A stretch of 64,000 nucleotides of DNA from contig JADJSX010000006.1 of the NCBI GenBank assembly GCA_016711485.1, positions 854,001 through 918,000 of the forward strand, written 5' to 3'. Shown here one piece after another: positions 52,934 to 62,288 of this stretch. The stretch's first letter is position 1. Every line of letters begins with the position of its first letter. This stretch comes from Leptospiraceae bacterium. GTDB lineage: Bacteria; Spirochaetota; Leptospiria; Leptospirales; Leptospiraceae. The notes under the pieces are model-generated. The model saw nothing but the letters and a program-made list of their open reading frames with translations. It made no database searches and was not told the origin of the DNA. A program made the position numbers and the translations under genes.

Positions 52934-54684
52934 TAGCAAATAATTATTTTCTCGACGACGAAGATTTACAGGTATTTTTTATTCATTTAATTGATTGGAA
53001 ACCAATTGTCGAAGCCTCTGAAGGAAAAGATTTTATTGACCACAAGTATTTTTTAAATACAGGAAATACGAGATTCGAAATGGCTCCGGCTAATTATGAT
53101 GAGGCGCTAGAGTTGTATAAATCCTCTCTCGAAGCACTCGGAGAATTTTGCGGGAAAGAAGTTTCACAAGTTGCCCAGGAGATGGATAAAAATAGTTTGC
53201 GTTATGAAAACGGAAGAGTGATTTTTCCAAAGGAAACAATTGAAATATACGAAAAATTTAGAAATACGGGGCTAATGGCATACGCAATTTCTAGAGAAGC
53301 AGGTGGGCTTGGTTTACCTGTTTCTGTAGGTGCCTTTTTTGTAATGATTTTATCTAGATCTGATATTTCCTTCTGTATGACCACTACCCTGCTCAATTTG
53401 GCTCAAATTGTATCTAGGTTTGGAACTCCGGAGCAAAATGAAAAGTATGCGACACAAGCAGCTACCGGAGAATGCCTCTTTGCAATGGCTTTAACTGAAC
53501 CAGACTTTGGATCTGACTTAAACAATGTTCGAACTACTGCAACGAAACAAAAAGACGGAAGCTATCGGATAACAGGAACTAAACGCTTCATTTCACAAGG
53601 ATGCGGTCTCGGAGAGCACCCTTCTCTACTTTTAACACTTGCTAGAACTGGAAAACAAACCGGTGGAGCTAGGGGACTATCTGTATTTTTAGTCAAAAGC
53701 TCAGATATATTTGTAGGCGGTATCGAAAAAAAAATCGGCATACATGCTTCACCCACTTGCGAAATTGTGTATGAAGACTCTTATGCAGAAATTTTAGGAG
53801 AAGAAGGTTTAGGACTCACCCGATATACAGCAGGGATGACCAACTTCATGCGTCTCGGAAGTGCGGCCGGTGGTCCTGGTGGCGGAGCTGGAGTTTTCTA
53901 CGAGTGCACTAAATATGCAAATGAGAGATTACAGTTCGGTAAACCAATTGCGGAGATTCCAGCTGTCGCGGAGATGATTCATAAAATCCAAAGAGAAACG
54001 AATGCTATGAGACTACTTACTCTCGAAACTGCGCGGATAATTGATATGTACCAACACCACCAAATTCGCTTAGAAAAGGAGGGCAAAGAAGACAGAGAAA
54101 TCCGAAAAGACGAAAGAGTAAAAGCATGGTCAACACTTGCTTCTGTCTTAACGCCTATCGCAAAATATTATGGCTCCGAGGAAGGTCATAAATGCGCAAA
54201 CCTCGCTGTTCAAATCCACGGCGGCGCTGGATACACGGAAGACTACGATGTATCTCGTTTTTTTAGAGATTCTAGAATTAATACAATCTATGAAGGAACA
54301 AGCCAAATTCATGTACGCATTGCGACAGGCGCTATTGTTGCTGGAATGAATGGAGACGGAAATTTTCGTAGATACATTGCAACTTTGCTGGCAGAAATTT
54401 CGACTCCCTCTAAATTTCTTTTAGAACAAAATAAAATTTTTGAAGAATCCCTCATTGATTTTAAAAACATTTCAAATGAGATTACGAAAGAATCTGTAGC
54501 AGAAAATCTTATGGTGATTACTGCTCGATTTCTGTGCTCTATTTTATACGAACGTGCCGTTGAGAAATTAATCGAATCCAATTTGAAAGTACGTTGGATG
54601 AAAGACTGCCGCGCTTATTTAATCGATAGTACCGCCATCGTAATTGGGTGCGCATATCGAATTCGAAATTTTTTTGACATTTAA
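52930..54684 (+). CDS. Acyl-CoA dehydrogenase
   Basis: A 584-residue flavoprotein that makes enoyl-CoA from acyl-CoA. Motifs: SREAGGLGLPVSVGAF, MALTEPDFGSDLNNVRTTA, GTKRFISQG, YANERLQFGKPIAEIPAVAE, and IHGGAGYTEDYDVSRFFRDS then INTIYEGTSQIHV, where the Glu of YEGT is the likely catalytic base. The extra C-terminal 110 residues match the long acyl-CoA dehydrogenase class. Coupled by 4-bp overlap to the reductase, and so under the same TetR control. Confidence 0.94.
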   Translation: MIANNYFLDDEDLQVFFIHLIDWKPIVEASEGKDFIDHKYFLNTGNTRFEMAPANYDEALELYKSSLEALGEFCGKEVSQVAQEMDKNSLRYENGRVIFPKETIEIYEKFRNTGLMAYAISREAGGLGLPVSVGAFFVMILSRSDISFCMTTTLLNLAQIVSRFGTPEQNEKYATQAATGECLFAMALTEPDFGSDLNNVRTTATKQKDGSYRITGTKRFISQGCGLGEHPSLLLTLARTGKQTGGARGLSVFLVKSSDIFVGGIEKKIGIHASPTCEIVYEDSYAEILGEEGLGLTRYTAGMTNFMRLGSAAGGPGGGAGVFYECTKYANERLQFGKPIAEIPAVAEMIHKIQRETNAMRLLTLETARIIDMYQHHQIRLEKEGKEDREIRKDERVKAWSTLASVLTPIAKYYGSEEGHKCANLAVQIHGGAGYTEDYDVSRFFRDSRINTIYEGTSQIHVRIATGAIVAGMNGDGNFRRYIATLLAEISTPSKFLLEQNKIFEESLIDFKNISNEITKESVAENLMVITARFLCSILYERAVEKLIESNLKVRWMKDCRAYLIDSTAIVIGCAYRIRNFFDI

Positions 54685-54738
54685 CTTTTTTTATTATTTT
54701 TTCCGCACGAATTTTTCGTTTTCTGTCCTATCCTTTAT

Positions 54739-55239
54739 ATGATTACCTTTGAAAATAATAATATTTTTTTAAGAGAACAGATTGACATTGAGGACAATAC
54801 TGTCTCTACACTCTTAATTCCTGTTCACCTTTTAGAAGAATTTCGTTTGAAAACCCAAAAGTTCGATGGAAATATTGGACTCTATTTCCGAAGTCTCCTT
54901 CGTCGTTTCAGAACAATTACTTGCTCTGGTTTGCTTCCCGAACCTATTAAAATTAAAACAGAATACCAAGAGAAAAAACTTTGCCTGCAAAAAATCAGCT
55001 TTCGACCCAAAAATGAAGACTGGATTGAGCTTGGAGAAATTGCTTCTGCCTTTGGTAAATCCCGCTGTTGGGTGTTTGTCTACCTCCTGAAACTGGACTT
55101 ACTTGGACTTTGGAAACTTCTGGTGAAAGCTGGATTGAAGAAAATAGTTCCTACCATCCCGAGTAGTGGACTAGAGGGTTTTTGGTTGTTGGGCCGCGTT
55201 TCTCATTACTTTGCACGAGGATATACAATTAGAGTATAG
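54739..55239 (+). CDS. DUF1564 family protein
   Basis: A 166-residue protein of DUF1564, to my knowledge confined to Leptospira. Signature: STLLIPVHLLEEF, YFRSLLRRFRTITCSGLLP, YQEKKLCLQKISFRPKNEDW and ELGEIASAFGKSRCWVFVYL LKLDLLGLW. Function unknown; DUF1564 proteins are often encoded in multiple copies. It may be a nucleic-acid-binding protein given the ribbon-helix-like layout (GEIASAFGKSRCWVF). Alone, ended by the hairpin at 55344-55385. Confidence 0.9.
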   Translation: MITFENNNIFLREQIDIEDNTVSTLLIPVHLLEEFRLKTQKFDGNIGLYFRSLLRRFRTITCSGLLPEPIKIKTEYQEKKLCLQKISFRPKNEDWIELGEIASAFGKSRCWVFVYLLKLDLLGLWKLLVKAGLKKIVPTIPSSGLEGFWLLGRVSHYFARGYTIRV

Positions 55240-55343
55240 CAAAATTTCGACTGGAATAAATGCAAAGAAAGGCTTAGTAGAGTAGGAGAATTTATAGAAA
55301 AAACGAAAAAATAAAACTAAAATTCTACGCATCAGCGATCAAG

Positions 55344-55385
55344 TTCCTGAGTAAAAAGCAATCCCTTCTGCTTTTTACTCAGGAA
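55344..55385 (+). terminator. Intrinsic terminator-like hairpin
   Basis: A 17-bp perfect stem (55344-55360 with 55369-55385) around an 8-base loop atcccttc; arms contain GTAAAAAGCA and TGCTTTTTAC. It follows the DUF1564 gene by about 105 bp. The T-run lies within the stem rather than after it. Confidence 0.6.
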
Positions 55386-55540
55386 GACGAGCGCAATAGA
55401 CTTAGAAATATTTCTGATCACATTTTTAAGTCTGGGATGCCCAGAAATTTTGGCAAAATGTTTTTGTAGGAACTACTAAACTGGAAATTCTTAGATTGAC
55501 GATTTATTTTACTCTTTTCAATAAAGGTAAAATTCATTTT

Positions 55541-56560
55541 ATGGAAATTGTGCATATCATTGAAAATTGGCGTCTATATTTAACAGTCTTTCTCGCATCG
55601 ACAGGACTGCTGCTGGCATTTTATCATTCAAAATTTTTTTCAAACTTGGATGTACCAAACCATAGGAGTATGCATGAACTTCCGACGAAAAAATCGGCAG
55701 GGCTAGTATTTATGGGAGTATTTACCATTAGCCTCTTCCATTTTATTTTTCATTCGACTGTGGATGAAGAAACTGTAAAAATTCTAATACAACTTGTTCC
55801 TGGATTAATTGTATTTTTACTAATAGGGTTTTTAGATGATCGATACAATTTTAGTTCGAGGAGAAAACTTTTTTTTGAGATTATCTTTTTTATACCTTAT
55901 ATCTATTTATTTTTTCCAGATTTTCAAGTGTTTGGTTTTGCACCTCCATTACATAAATTATTTTATAGCATTGTATTAGCTGGGTACATAATTTTTGTAA
56001 CGAATCTTTGTAATTTCATGGATGGATTAGATTTATACTTAACATTTTCTGCTTTAACTTCGCTTATTATTTTCTTTTTTATGGTATCTAACATTCCGAT
56101 TACGAATGTAATAACTTTAAATTTACTCATTGTATGCCTTGGTTCTTTTATATTTTTTAACTTTCCACCGGCTAGACTTTTTATGGGGGATACTGGTTCT
56201 TTGCCTCTCGGTTATATGATAGCCATATTGCCTTTTTTAGGAGATAAAAATAACACACCTGATTTGGGTTACGGTTTTTTACTGATCCCCGTATTTTGGA
56301 TAGATGGAGTATTTACAATTTTAAGACGATTAATTCGAAAGGAAAATATATTTCGTGCGCATAGGGAACATCTTTACCAGAAAATTACTCTTGCCTTTTT
56401 AGATAAGAGATTAACAACAATTATCTTCAGCTTATGGAATTTATTTATTATACCTTTTTATTTTCTTACAAGGGACAGTTTATCATTTCTGTTTATTTGT
56501 ATATTGTTTCTTTTATTAAATTCAGTTTTTTATTTTTATTTTCTTAAAAGAGTTTCTTAG
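55541..56560 (+). CDS. WecA/MraY-family glycosyl-1-phosphate transferase
   Basis: A 339-residue membrane enzyme with about ten helices. It probably transfers a sugar-1-phosphate (GlcNAc or similar) from UDP-sugar to undecaprenyl phosphate, starting O-antigen or other surface glycan synthesis. Motifs: LDVPNHRSMHELPTKKSAGL, LLIGFLDDRYNFSSRRKL (DD pair), NLCNFMDGLDLY (NxxNxxDGxD), and FMGDTGSLPLGY, with FRAHREHLYQK (HxxH-like) after it; this is closest to WecA/WbpL-like transferases. ATG at 55541 follows AAAGGT; the frame is open 15 codons further up. It ends overlapping the convergent gene by 4 bp. Confidence 0.92.
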   Translation: MEIVHIIENWRLYLTVFLASTGLLLAFYHSKFFSNLDVPNHRSMHELPTKKSAGLVFMGVFTISLFHFIFHSTVDEETVKILIQLVPGLIVFLLIGFLDDRYNFSSRRKLFFEIIFFIPYIYLFFPDFQVFGFAPPLHKLFYSIVLAGYIIFVTNLCNFMDGLDLYLTFSALTSLIIFFFMVSNIPITNVITLNLLIVCLGSFIFFNFPPARLFMGDTGSLPLGYMIAILPFLGDKNNTPDLGYGFLLIPVFWIDGVFTILRRLIRKENIFRAHREHLYQKITLAFLDKRLTTIIFSLWNLFIIPFYFLTRDSLSFLFICILFLLLNSVFYFYFLKRVS

Positions 56561-56916
56561 TTTTCAGCGTAAGAGACAGCAGAAAATTTATTGCAATCTT
56601 TACAAATAAGTTCATAATCAAAATAAGCATCACCCGAATTCATGTTTACACATCCTTGCAATGCTATCACTAATATATTCTGACTTTCACAGTATAAACA
56701 TTTTGAAGTTAACATAGCATTTTCCAAAGGTCGAATTATGTTTCGACCAGGATGAGACTCCGGAGAAATTCCCGAACCAATATACCAAGTCTGATTTTCA
56801 AAAACAATCTCTTCGCACGGACTTGTCGCCTTTGAAAATAATTTACGAGATATTGAAAGAATCGGTCCCGTCGATCTACTTGAAGATTGGTTTAGGTATT
56901 CAACTTTATGTTCCAT
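56557..56916 (-). CDS. Small zinc-ribbon-like hypothetical protein
   Basis: A 119-residue protein. Two CxxC pairs (SKCLYCESQN and ELICKDCNKF) separated by about 35 residues could bind one zinc. The N-terminal half is polar and basic. I recognise no family. The ATG at 56916 (MEHKVEY) is preferred over one four codons earlier. It shares its last bases with the convergent transferase gene. Confidence 0.65.
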   Translation of the reverse strand: MEHKVEYLNQSSSRSTGPILSISRKLFSKATSPCEEIVFENQTWYIGSGISPESHPGRNIIRPLENAMLTSKCLYCESQNILVIALQGCVNMNSGDAYFDYELICKDCNKFSAVSYAEN

Positions 56917-57073
56917 AATACTCCGCATATACCAGAAATAAACTCCACCAAAAATTCTGCCGATATCAGTATAACAACGTTATTCGCTTAGATTTAAGAT
57001 TGGAAATTTGATTCTATCTTTGGAAATGGTAAAAAAGCAGTCAATAAAAATAGGACTGAAAAAGGAAAATCTT

Positions 57074-57589
57074 ATGAAACATTGGTTAATCATATTATTC
57101 ATTTGTATATTTACACAAATAACTTACGCGCAAGAATCTTCGGGTGGAGGAGGAAAATTTGGATTGGGTCTTTCACTTTTTGGCCCAACTGGCATTACGG
57201 GTAAATACCTAGTAGACGACAAATTAGCTTTCGAAGGTAGTTTAGGTTTTGGATCATTTGGAAACGGAAGATTCCACTTACATGGTGTAGTAAACTATAA
57301 TTTCTATAAAATTAGCGATTCTCTTTCCGTTTATACAGGCGGCGGTTTAGTTTTACAGGAACGAGGATATAGGAATGGAAATGGTAGAGGTAGAGGAAAT
57401 GTGTTCAATTTTTTTAATAGAGAACGCGAATATGAAACTTCCCTTGGTCTTCGAGCACCCATAGGATTATCTTGGAGAAATGCTGACAGAAAATTTGAAT
57501 TAGCCGCAGAACTTCATTTAAACCTATTTCTTACTGGAAGAGATGGGGCTGATTTAGGACTTGCTCTTGCAGGAAGATATTATTTTTAA
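57074..57589 (+). CDS. Small outer membrane beta-barrel protein
   Basis: A 171-residue exported protein with signal peptide MKHWLIILFICIFTQITYA cleaved before QESS. The mature part alternates polar and hydrophobic residues with many Gly and aromatic residues and ends in the outer-membrane signature ...LAGRYYF (terminal Phe). A flexible loop GYRNGNGRGRGN is rich in Gly-Arg-Asn. ATG at 57074 follows AAAGGAAAA; 22 codons of upstream frame are dismissed. Probably an 8-strand barrel of unknown role. Confidence 0.8.
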   Translation: MKHWLIILFICIFTQITYAQESSGGGGKFGLGLSLFGPTGITGKYLVDDKLAFEGSLGFGSFGNGRFHLHGVVNYNFYKISDSLSVYTGGGLVLQERGYRNGNGRGRGNVFNFFNREREYETSLGLRAPIGLSWRNADRKFELAAELHLNLFLTGRDGADLGLALAGRYYF

Positions 57590-58046
57590 ATTGTACTGAA
57601 CGCAAAAAGAAATTAATTTTAGCGCTAGGTTTATGATCACCGCGGGACTATGAAAAAAAATTTTTTTGAGTAATATTTCATGACCATTTGAGAATAACAC
57701 TAGCGCTATTGAGTTTAATACCATTAAACCTCATATCTCTGTGACGGCGTTTATGATGATCCGCAGTTTTTAAGTTTGCGAGTCGAAGTACTGCTAAGTT
57801 TTTACACTGTCTCAACCTCTTTCCTCTAAATTCTAATCTATTTATTATGGAAACGACTTCCAGTCCGCAGTATTTAGATTATACGAATTCAAATTAGCTA
57901 ATATTCCCTTTTAACAGGAAACATAGAATTATTCCAATTTTCCTCATAAAATTCCATGTTCACTCTCGAATATAATACTATACCCAGTATCCTATATTAG
58001 TTGACAAAAATAGTTCTCCATTTATAGTAGTTTCAAGGAGCAAATT
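57590..58046. other. Intergenic, inverted repeat only
   Basis: No gene. TAGCGCTAG (about 57618) and CTAGCGCTA (about 57699) form a 9-bp inverted pair that might terminate the barrel gene. A phrase tctctgtgacggcgtttatgatga near 57731 is a weak match to 4830-4855 (tctctgcgtctc...ggcgtttatgctga). The strong ribosome site aaggag at 58036 belongs to the next gene. Confidence 0.4.
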
Positions 58047-58280
58047 ATGAAATACCTTTCTTTTCTTGATAAATTTTCCTATACGAATTTACTAATAGCA
58101 TCTGCATTATTAGGCCTTGCGCCTTTTTTCCCAATACCCCACTCTATAGAAAAGATTCAAATGTTATCAAAAGGCGAATTGACAAAATTAATCGATATAG
58201 GAGATTTAATTTTTCATTTGAGTCCTGTCTTAATCCTTGGTTTAAAATACTTTTATTCTACAAACTCTTCAGATCTATAA
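58047..58280 (+). CDS. Small two-helix membrane protein
   Basis: A 77-residue membrane protein with helices at about 12-30 (FSYTNLLIASALLGLAPFFP) and 55-70 (LIFHLSPVLILGLKYFY). The middle PHSIEKIQMLSKGELTKLID resembles a short family widely but doubtfully labelled RND transporter. Good AAGGAG before the ATG. It precedes the hydroxylase gene by 43 bp and probably shares its transcript. Confidence 0.7.
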   Translation: MKYLSFLDKFSYTNLLIASALLGLAPFFPIPHSIEKIQMLSKGELTKLIDIGDLIFHLSPVLILGLKYFYSTNSSDL

Positions 58281-58323
58281 CTTTTTTTTATAGTTTCTAA
58301 TTTCTCAAAGGAGATTTTATTTT

Positions 58324-59154
58324 ATGATGGATACAATTTTACAATATACCATAGAAATTCGGTTATTTTTTTTCATCGGATTATTTGTATTATTCGCAGC
58401 TTGGGAAATTTTACTTCCAGATCATATATCATCTTATTCTAGAAAATCTAGGTGGACTTGGAATTTAATTTTAGTAGTCCTCAATAATTTTTTTATTCGA
58501 ATACTCCTACCTGTATCAGCACTTGGAATGGCAGAATACGTTACTCGAAATAGAATTGGATTTTTAAACAAACTAGATTTCCCCGAATGGTTACTAGTTA
58601 TCGTCGGAGTTATTTTTTTAGATTTTGTAATATACATTCAACATATTCTTTTTCATTCCCTCCCGCTCCTCTGGAAACTTCACCAAATGCACCACGCCGA
58701 CTTAGAACTCGATGTAACAAGCGGAACTAGATTTCATCCAATTGAAATCCTAATCTCAATGCTAATAAAATTTTCTGCAATTATATTGTCAGGAGTCAAT
58801 CCATTTACTGTTCTACTTTTTGAAATCATCCTAAATGGAATGGCTATGTTCAATCACAGCAATATCTACATTCCCAAAAGTATTGATAATATTTTACGCT
58901 ATATTTTGATTACCCCTTCTTTGCATAGAATCCATCATTCAATACTTTCAAAAGAGTATAACTCAAATTATGGATTTAATCTTTCTATTTGGGATCGCCT
59001 AATGGGAACGTTGAAAGTTAGACACGAAGGGAATTTAATCATCGGTTTACCATTTTTCAGAGATAAAAAATTCTTACGATTGGATTGGATGTTAAAAATT
59101 CCTGTTCTGAAATTGGAAAGACCTTTAGAGGATTTACTTTTCTATACAATTTAA
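58324..59154 (+). CDS. Fatty acid hydroxylase / sterol desaturase family protein
   Basis: A 276-residue membrane di-iron oxygenase. The histidine clusters are complete: HILFH (107-111), HQMHH (120-124), NHSN (178) and HRIHH (201-205), set among four to five hydrophobic helices. Such proteins hydroxylate or desaturate lipids with O2; the substrate (fatty acid, sterol-like or carotenoid) is not readable. AAAGGAG lies ahead of the ATG pair at 58324. Confidence 0.92.
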   Translation: MMDTILQYTIEIRLFFFIGLFVLFAAWEILLPDHISSYSRKSRWTWNLILVVLNNFFIRILLPVSALGMAEYVTRNRIGFLNKLDFPEWLLVIVGVIFLDFVIYIQHILFHSLPLLWKLHQMHHADLELDVTSGTRFHPIEILISMLIKFSAIILSGVNPFTVLLFEIILNGMAMFNHSNIYIPKSIDNILRYILITPSLHRIHHSILSKEYNSNYGFNLSIWDRLMGTLKVRHEGNLIIGLPFFRDKKFLRLDWMLKIPVLKLERPLEDLLFYTI

Positions 59155-59189
59155 TTTGACAAATAATTTAAAGAATGAGTTGATAAGTC

Positions 59190-59457
59190 TTAGTAGCATC
59201 CAGCAGAAAGTGCGGTTAATTTTGCTTCTCCTTTCGTTCCTTTTTCTAAATCTGAAAATTGTCTGATTATAGAAAGCTGATCAATCGCAAAAAACATCGC
59301 TAATGCAATAAAAAATAAAAGGCTAGTTCTGATCCTAGTCTGTTTTATATAATTACTTTCTAAATCTTCGATGTCATCGGAAATTTGTATTTTTTCATTT
59401 AAGCTAGTTAGTAATGTTTTTTTTAGCAGAGGAAGTTAAATTTTCTTTTAACTCATC
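59190..59457 (-). pseudogene. Small membrane protein, frameshifted at an A8 run
   Basis: On the minus strand one frame reads DELKENLTSSAKKN and then stops; the next frame continues after an eight-A run as KTLLTSLNEKIQISDDIEDL, followed by a membrane helix TSLLFFIALAMFFAIDQLSI and a soluble end EKGTKGEAKLTALSAGCY with TAA at 59192-59190. Neither half has an ATG at its start. A single-base change in the A-run explains the break. It may be a true pseudogene, a sequencing error or programmed frameshifting; the missing start favours decay. Confidence 0.45.
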
Positions 59458-59881
59458 TTAAAAAAAGGATATAGTTTCGTCCGAAATTTTTCCTTACCTA
59501 TGGATTTTTTACCGATAGACGATATATAAAACTGTATATATATCTACTTTATGGTATTCGTTTGTCATTGATAAATTTAATTTTGTAATTTATTTACGTA
59601 CCCATCGAATAAAATAATTTCACTCTATCAAAAAAGTTGGATATTTCCAATTTTTCAATCGAAGGCTCTTTTAAAAGCTAATAGGATTTCTTTGGGCAAG
59701 CTGGTATATATACTGATTCAATTTAATCGTTGAGCAATTTTTTATATAGAAGGGAATCACTATGTAGCATTTCGACATATCCGAAGTTGTAAGACGCAAT
59801 TCTTTTTGAGAAATGGTATAAATGCATTTTTTTCTAAAAATATATTTAGACAATACTCTATATTTTCAGGATTATGTTCAA
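59458..59881. other. Intergenic with family B repeat
   Basis: AT-rich, no gene. It holds the second copy of repeat family B (59708-59765) and presumably the promoter of the metallopeptidase gene. A minus-strand frame at 59671-59853 has no coding character. Confidence 0.35.
59708..59765. repeat. Dispersed stem-loop repeat, family B, copy 2
   Basis: Left arm ATATACTGATTC (59708-59719) is identical to copy 1 at 6634; right arm GAATCACTATGT differs at two positions from GAATCAGTATAT. Both copies are 58 bp long and share a tcgttg centre. Confidence 0.5.
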
Positions 59882-60961
59882 ATGAGAGTATACAATTGTG
59901 ATGTATGTAGTCAGTTAATTTATTTTGAAAATACACTTTGTGTTAACTGCGGATACCAACTAGGTTATTTACCCATAAAAGATAGTATGAGCTCTATTGA
60001 ATTTTTAGAAGGCAATCACTGGAGAGCTTTAACACCGCAAGCAGAAGGAGCCATCTTCAAAAAATGTAAGAACTACATTATCGAAAATGTTTGTAACTGG
60101 ATGATTCCAATTGATGATCATCATGAATATTGTATTTCCTGTCGCCTCAATGAAACAATTCCAAACCTAGAAATTCCAGAAAATCGGGTTTACTGGTACA
60201 AGTTAGAAATCGCAAAACGTCGTCTTATATATAGCTTATTAAGATTAGGTTTACCACTGCAAAATAAAATGGAAAATCCTGAGAGTGGTTTAGCATTCGC
60301 TTTTTTATCAAATGAAAAGTTGCCAGATCTGAAAGAAACGAAAAAGGTAATGACTGGTCATAACCAAGGCAAAATTACTTTGAATATCGCAGAAGCAAAC
60401 GATGCCGTAAGAGAAAAAATGAGACTGGATATGAATGAGAGATATAGAACTCTTTTAGGTCATTTCCGACATGAAATTGGACATTACTATTGGTTCTTAC
60501 TGATTGGAAATAATCCAGTTCTTCTAAATCAATGCCGTGAATTTTTCGGTGACGAAAATCTAGACTATGATATAGCGTTAAAACACCATTATGCGGAAGG
60601 GCCACCGGCTGATTGGCAAAAAACATATATTAGCACTTATGCAAGTTCTCATCCATGGGAAGATTTTGCAGAAAGTTGGGCACATTATTTACATATGTCT
60701 GACGCGGTTGAAACTGCTCGGACATGGGGTCTATCGATAAAATCTAAAAAAATTAGAAATACTATTGATAAAAACCAAGAAAATTTTACCCAAAGTTTTG
60801 AAGAGATGAAAGAAGAATGGCTCCATATTAGTACTGCATTAAATAGCTTAAATCGAAGTATGGGAATGAAAGACATTTATCCATTTGTTTGGTCTGACGA
60901 AATCTTAAAAAAACTTAGATTCATTCAAATGGTTATTTATTCATGTAAACAAATTTCTTGA
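59882..60961 (+). CDS. Putative zinc-binding metallopeptidase with N-terminal zinc ribbon
   Basis: A 359-residue cytoplasmic protein. The N-terminus is a zinc ribbon with Cys6, Cys9, Cys20 and Cys23 (CDVCSQ...CVNC), another Cys-rich piece follows (YCISC), and the metallopeptidase motif FRHEIGHYYW (HExxH at 197-201) is accompanied downstream by WEDFAESWAHYLH, which could offer the third ligand Glu. The layout fits the family annotated as putative zinc-binding metallopeptidase (zinc-ribbon_6 plus Peptidase_Mx). No signal peptide. ATG at 59882 is chosen since an earlier TTG/ATG extension (59822) is very hydrophobic and out of family pattern. Confidence 0.88.
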   Translation: MRVYNCDVCSQLIYFENTLCVNCGYQLGYLPIKDSMSSIEFLEGNHWRALTPQAEGAIFKKCKNYIIENVCNWMIPIDDHHEYCISCRLNETIPNLEIPENRVYWYKLEIAKRRLIYSLLRLGLPLQNKMENPESGLAFAFLSNEKLPDLKETKKVMTGHNQGKITLNIAEANDAVREKMRLDMNERYRTLLGHFRHEIGHYYWFLLIGNNPVLLNQCREFFGDENLDYDIALKHHYAEGPPADWQKTYISTYASSHPWEDFAESWAHYLHMSDAVETARTWGLSIKSKKIRNTIDKNQENFTQSFEEMKEEWLHISTALNSLNRSMGMKDIYPFVWSDEILKKLRFIQMVIYSCKQIS

Positions 60962-61112
60962 GTTCCCATGAACACGGATAAATATTTAAAAAATCCGAGT
61001 CCATACCTTGTCTTTTGTCGGGAAAAACTGTAGAGAAGTAACTTGCGGCTAACGCACATTACCCAGATTTCTAATTGAGTGTAAGTGAATGAGATTAGGA
61101 ATCATAGCTGTA

Positions 61113-61571
61113 TTATTTACATTTGTATTCAATTTGATATTCTGTTACATTGACAGTTGTAGTTGATGAATTGGATTTTACACTACCTGTTGTATCAGAA
61201 GAAGAAGAACCAGCTTTTACAGCAACACCAGTTGCCGAAGTATTTGCTGAATTATTATTATAAGTTGTATTTTTATTTACAGCTCCAGCACTGGCTCCCA
61301 CATAATTGCTTTTATTTTTTTCATTAAAATCAGTATTTGTATTAGAATCAGTTCTCTGGCCAATTACAACTTCCCCTTCTTTTACAATCTCTACACTTTT
61401 CCCTGTACAAGTTCTTTCCATTAAAGTCATTGCCTTTATTCTTGCTTCTTCTTGGTTTACCTGAGAGATTGCGACAATACCTGATTTGCCGGGAATAGAA
61501 GAAACTACCTTAGCAGAAGCACAATTGGATAGAGAAATTGTAAAAAGTAATAAAAAAATATATCTAGTCAT
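61113..61571 (-). CDS. Lipoprotein with low-complexity Ser/Thr/Asn tail
   Basis: A 152-residue exported lipoprotein. Signal peptide TRYIFLLLFTISLSNC with Cys at about residue 17. The body has a small domain (VVSSIPGKSGIVAISQVNQE; TCTGKSVEIVKEG), then a long Ser/Thr/Asn/Gly stretch, ending TVNVTEYQIEYKC. Two remaining Cys could form a disulfide. ATG at 61571 follows AAGGAT. No known function. Confidence 0.75.
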   Translation of the reverse strand: MTRYIFLLLFTISLSNCASAKVVSSIPGKSGIVAISQVNQEEARIKAMTLMERTCTGKSVEIVKEGEVVIGQRTDSNTNTDFNEKNKSNYVGASAGAVNKNTTYNNNSANTSATGVAVKAGSSSSDTTGSVKSNSSTTTVNVTEYQIEYKCK

Positions 61572-61907
61572 CAAATTAATCCTTTAATTAAAATATTTTT
61601 TCAATTTAATTAGAAACAGAAAAATATAGTCAAGAAAAAAAATATTTCCACCCCTAATATCTGAATTTTTAGCATGGAGGAACCTAGCTTCAACTTGCAT
61701 AAATTCTAATCATTGTTTATTAGAAGTTTAAAGGAATCTAAATTTGATAACTATTTTGTAAAAATCCTATCTAAATACCTTTAACATAAATGATTTCACC
61801 CTAACTATCATTACTCTAATTACAACTTACATGAGCATTTATAGAAGTATCATCGAATAAAAAATATTTTTATAGCTAAAAAAACTTGAGTCTGATAGGG
61901 TATGTTT
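61572..61907. other. Intergenic, no feature seen
   Basis: AT-rich divergent promoter region between the lipoprotein gene and the DsbD-alpha-like gene. Nothing conserved or structured could be recognised. Confidence 0.4.
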
Positions 61908-62288
61908 ATGAAACAAATAATTTTTTCACTTTTACTAAGTTTACCATTAGTTGCAATGGATCACCCAATCAAACTTCATCTTGATAAAAAAAAGGGAGAT
62001 TCTTATGTAATGCGTGTGTCGGTTCCAAAAGGATATGCAATTCAAAAAGATGCTCCAAATAAAATCAAATTATCCTCAGAAGACAGTATTAAAATTAACC
62101 CGACTGAGTTAACCTTCAAGGGAAATACCTACCTAGATAAACCAGAATACTTTGAAACAGTAGAGGATAACTTTCTAACTCTCACAGGGAAAGGCAAATT
62201 ACAAGTATCCGCTAAGATTTTTTACTGTGATCTAAATAAAAATGTCTGTTATCCAGCGAGCATTAAACAAGTAGAATCAATCCAATGA
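61908..62288 (+). CDS. Secreted DsbD-alpha-like thiol protein
   Basis: A 126-residue exported protein with signal peptide MKQIIFSLLLSLPLVA. The mature beta-rich domain ends in IFYCDLNKNVCYPASIK, resembling the redox Cys pair of the N-terminal domain of DsbD (CxxxxxC). It may receive electrons from a membrane thioredoxin-type partner. ATG at 61908 is preferred over 61902 because ATAGGG lies at proper spacing. Its stop overlaps the ATG of the VWA gene by 4 bp, so the two are made together. Confidence 0.7.
   Translation: MKQIIFSLLLSLPLVAMDHPIKLHLDKKKGDSYVMRVSVPKGYAIQKDAPNKIKLSSEDSIKINPTELTFKGNTYLDKPEYFETVEDNFLTLTGKGKLQVSAKIFYCDLNKNVCYPASIKQVESIQ

Noticed and set aside
59671..59853. 60-codon minus-strand frame
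   Set aside because: It spans the family B repeat and the metallopeptidase leader, has no ribosome site and does not look protein-like.
61113..61571. Tandem repeat or CRISPR-like array in the Ser/Thr/Asn tail
   Set aside because: Low-complexity protein sequence only; no regular repeat length or spacers.
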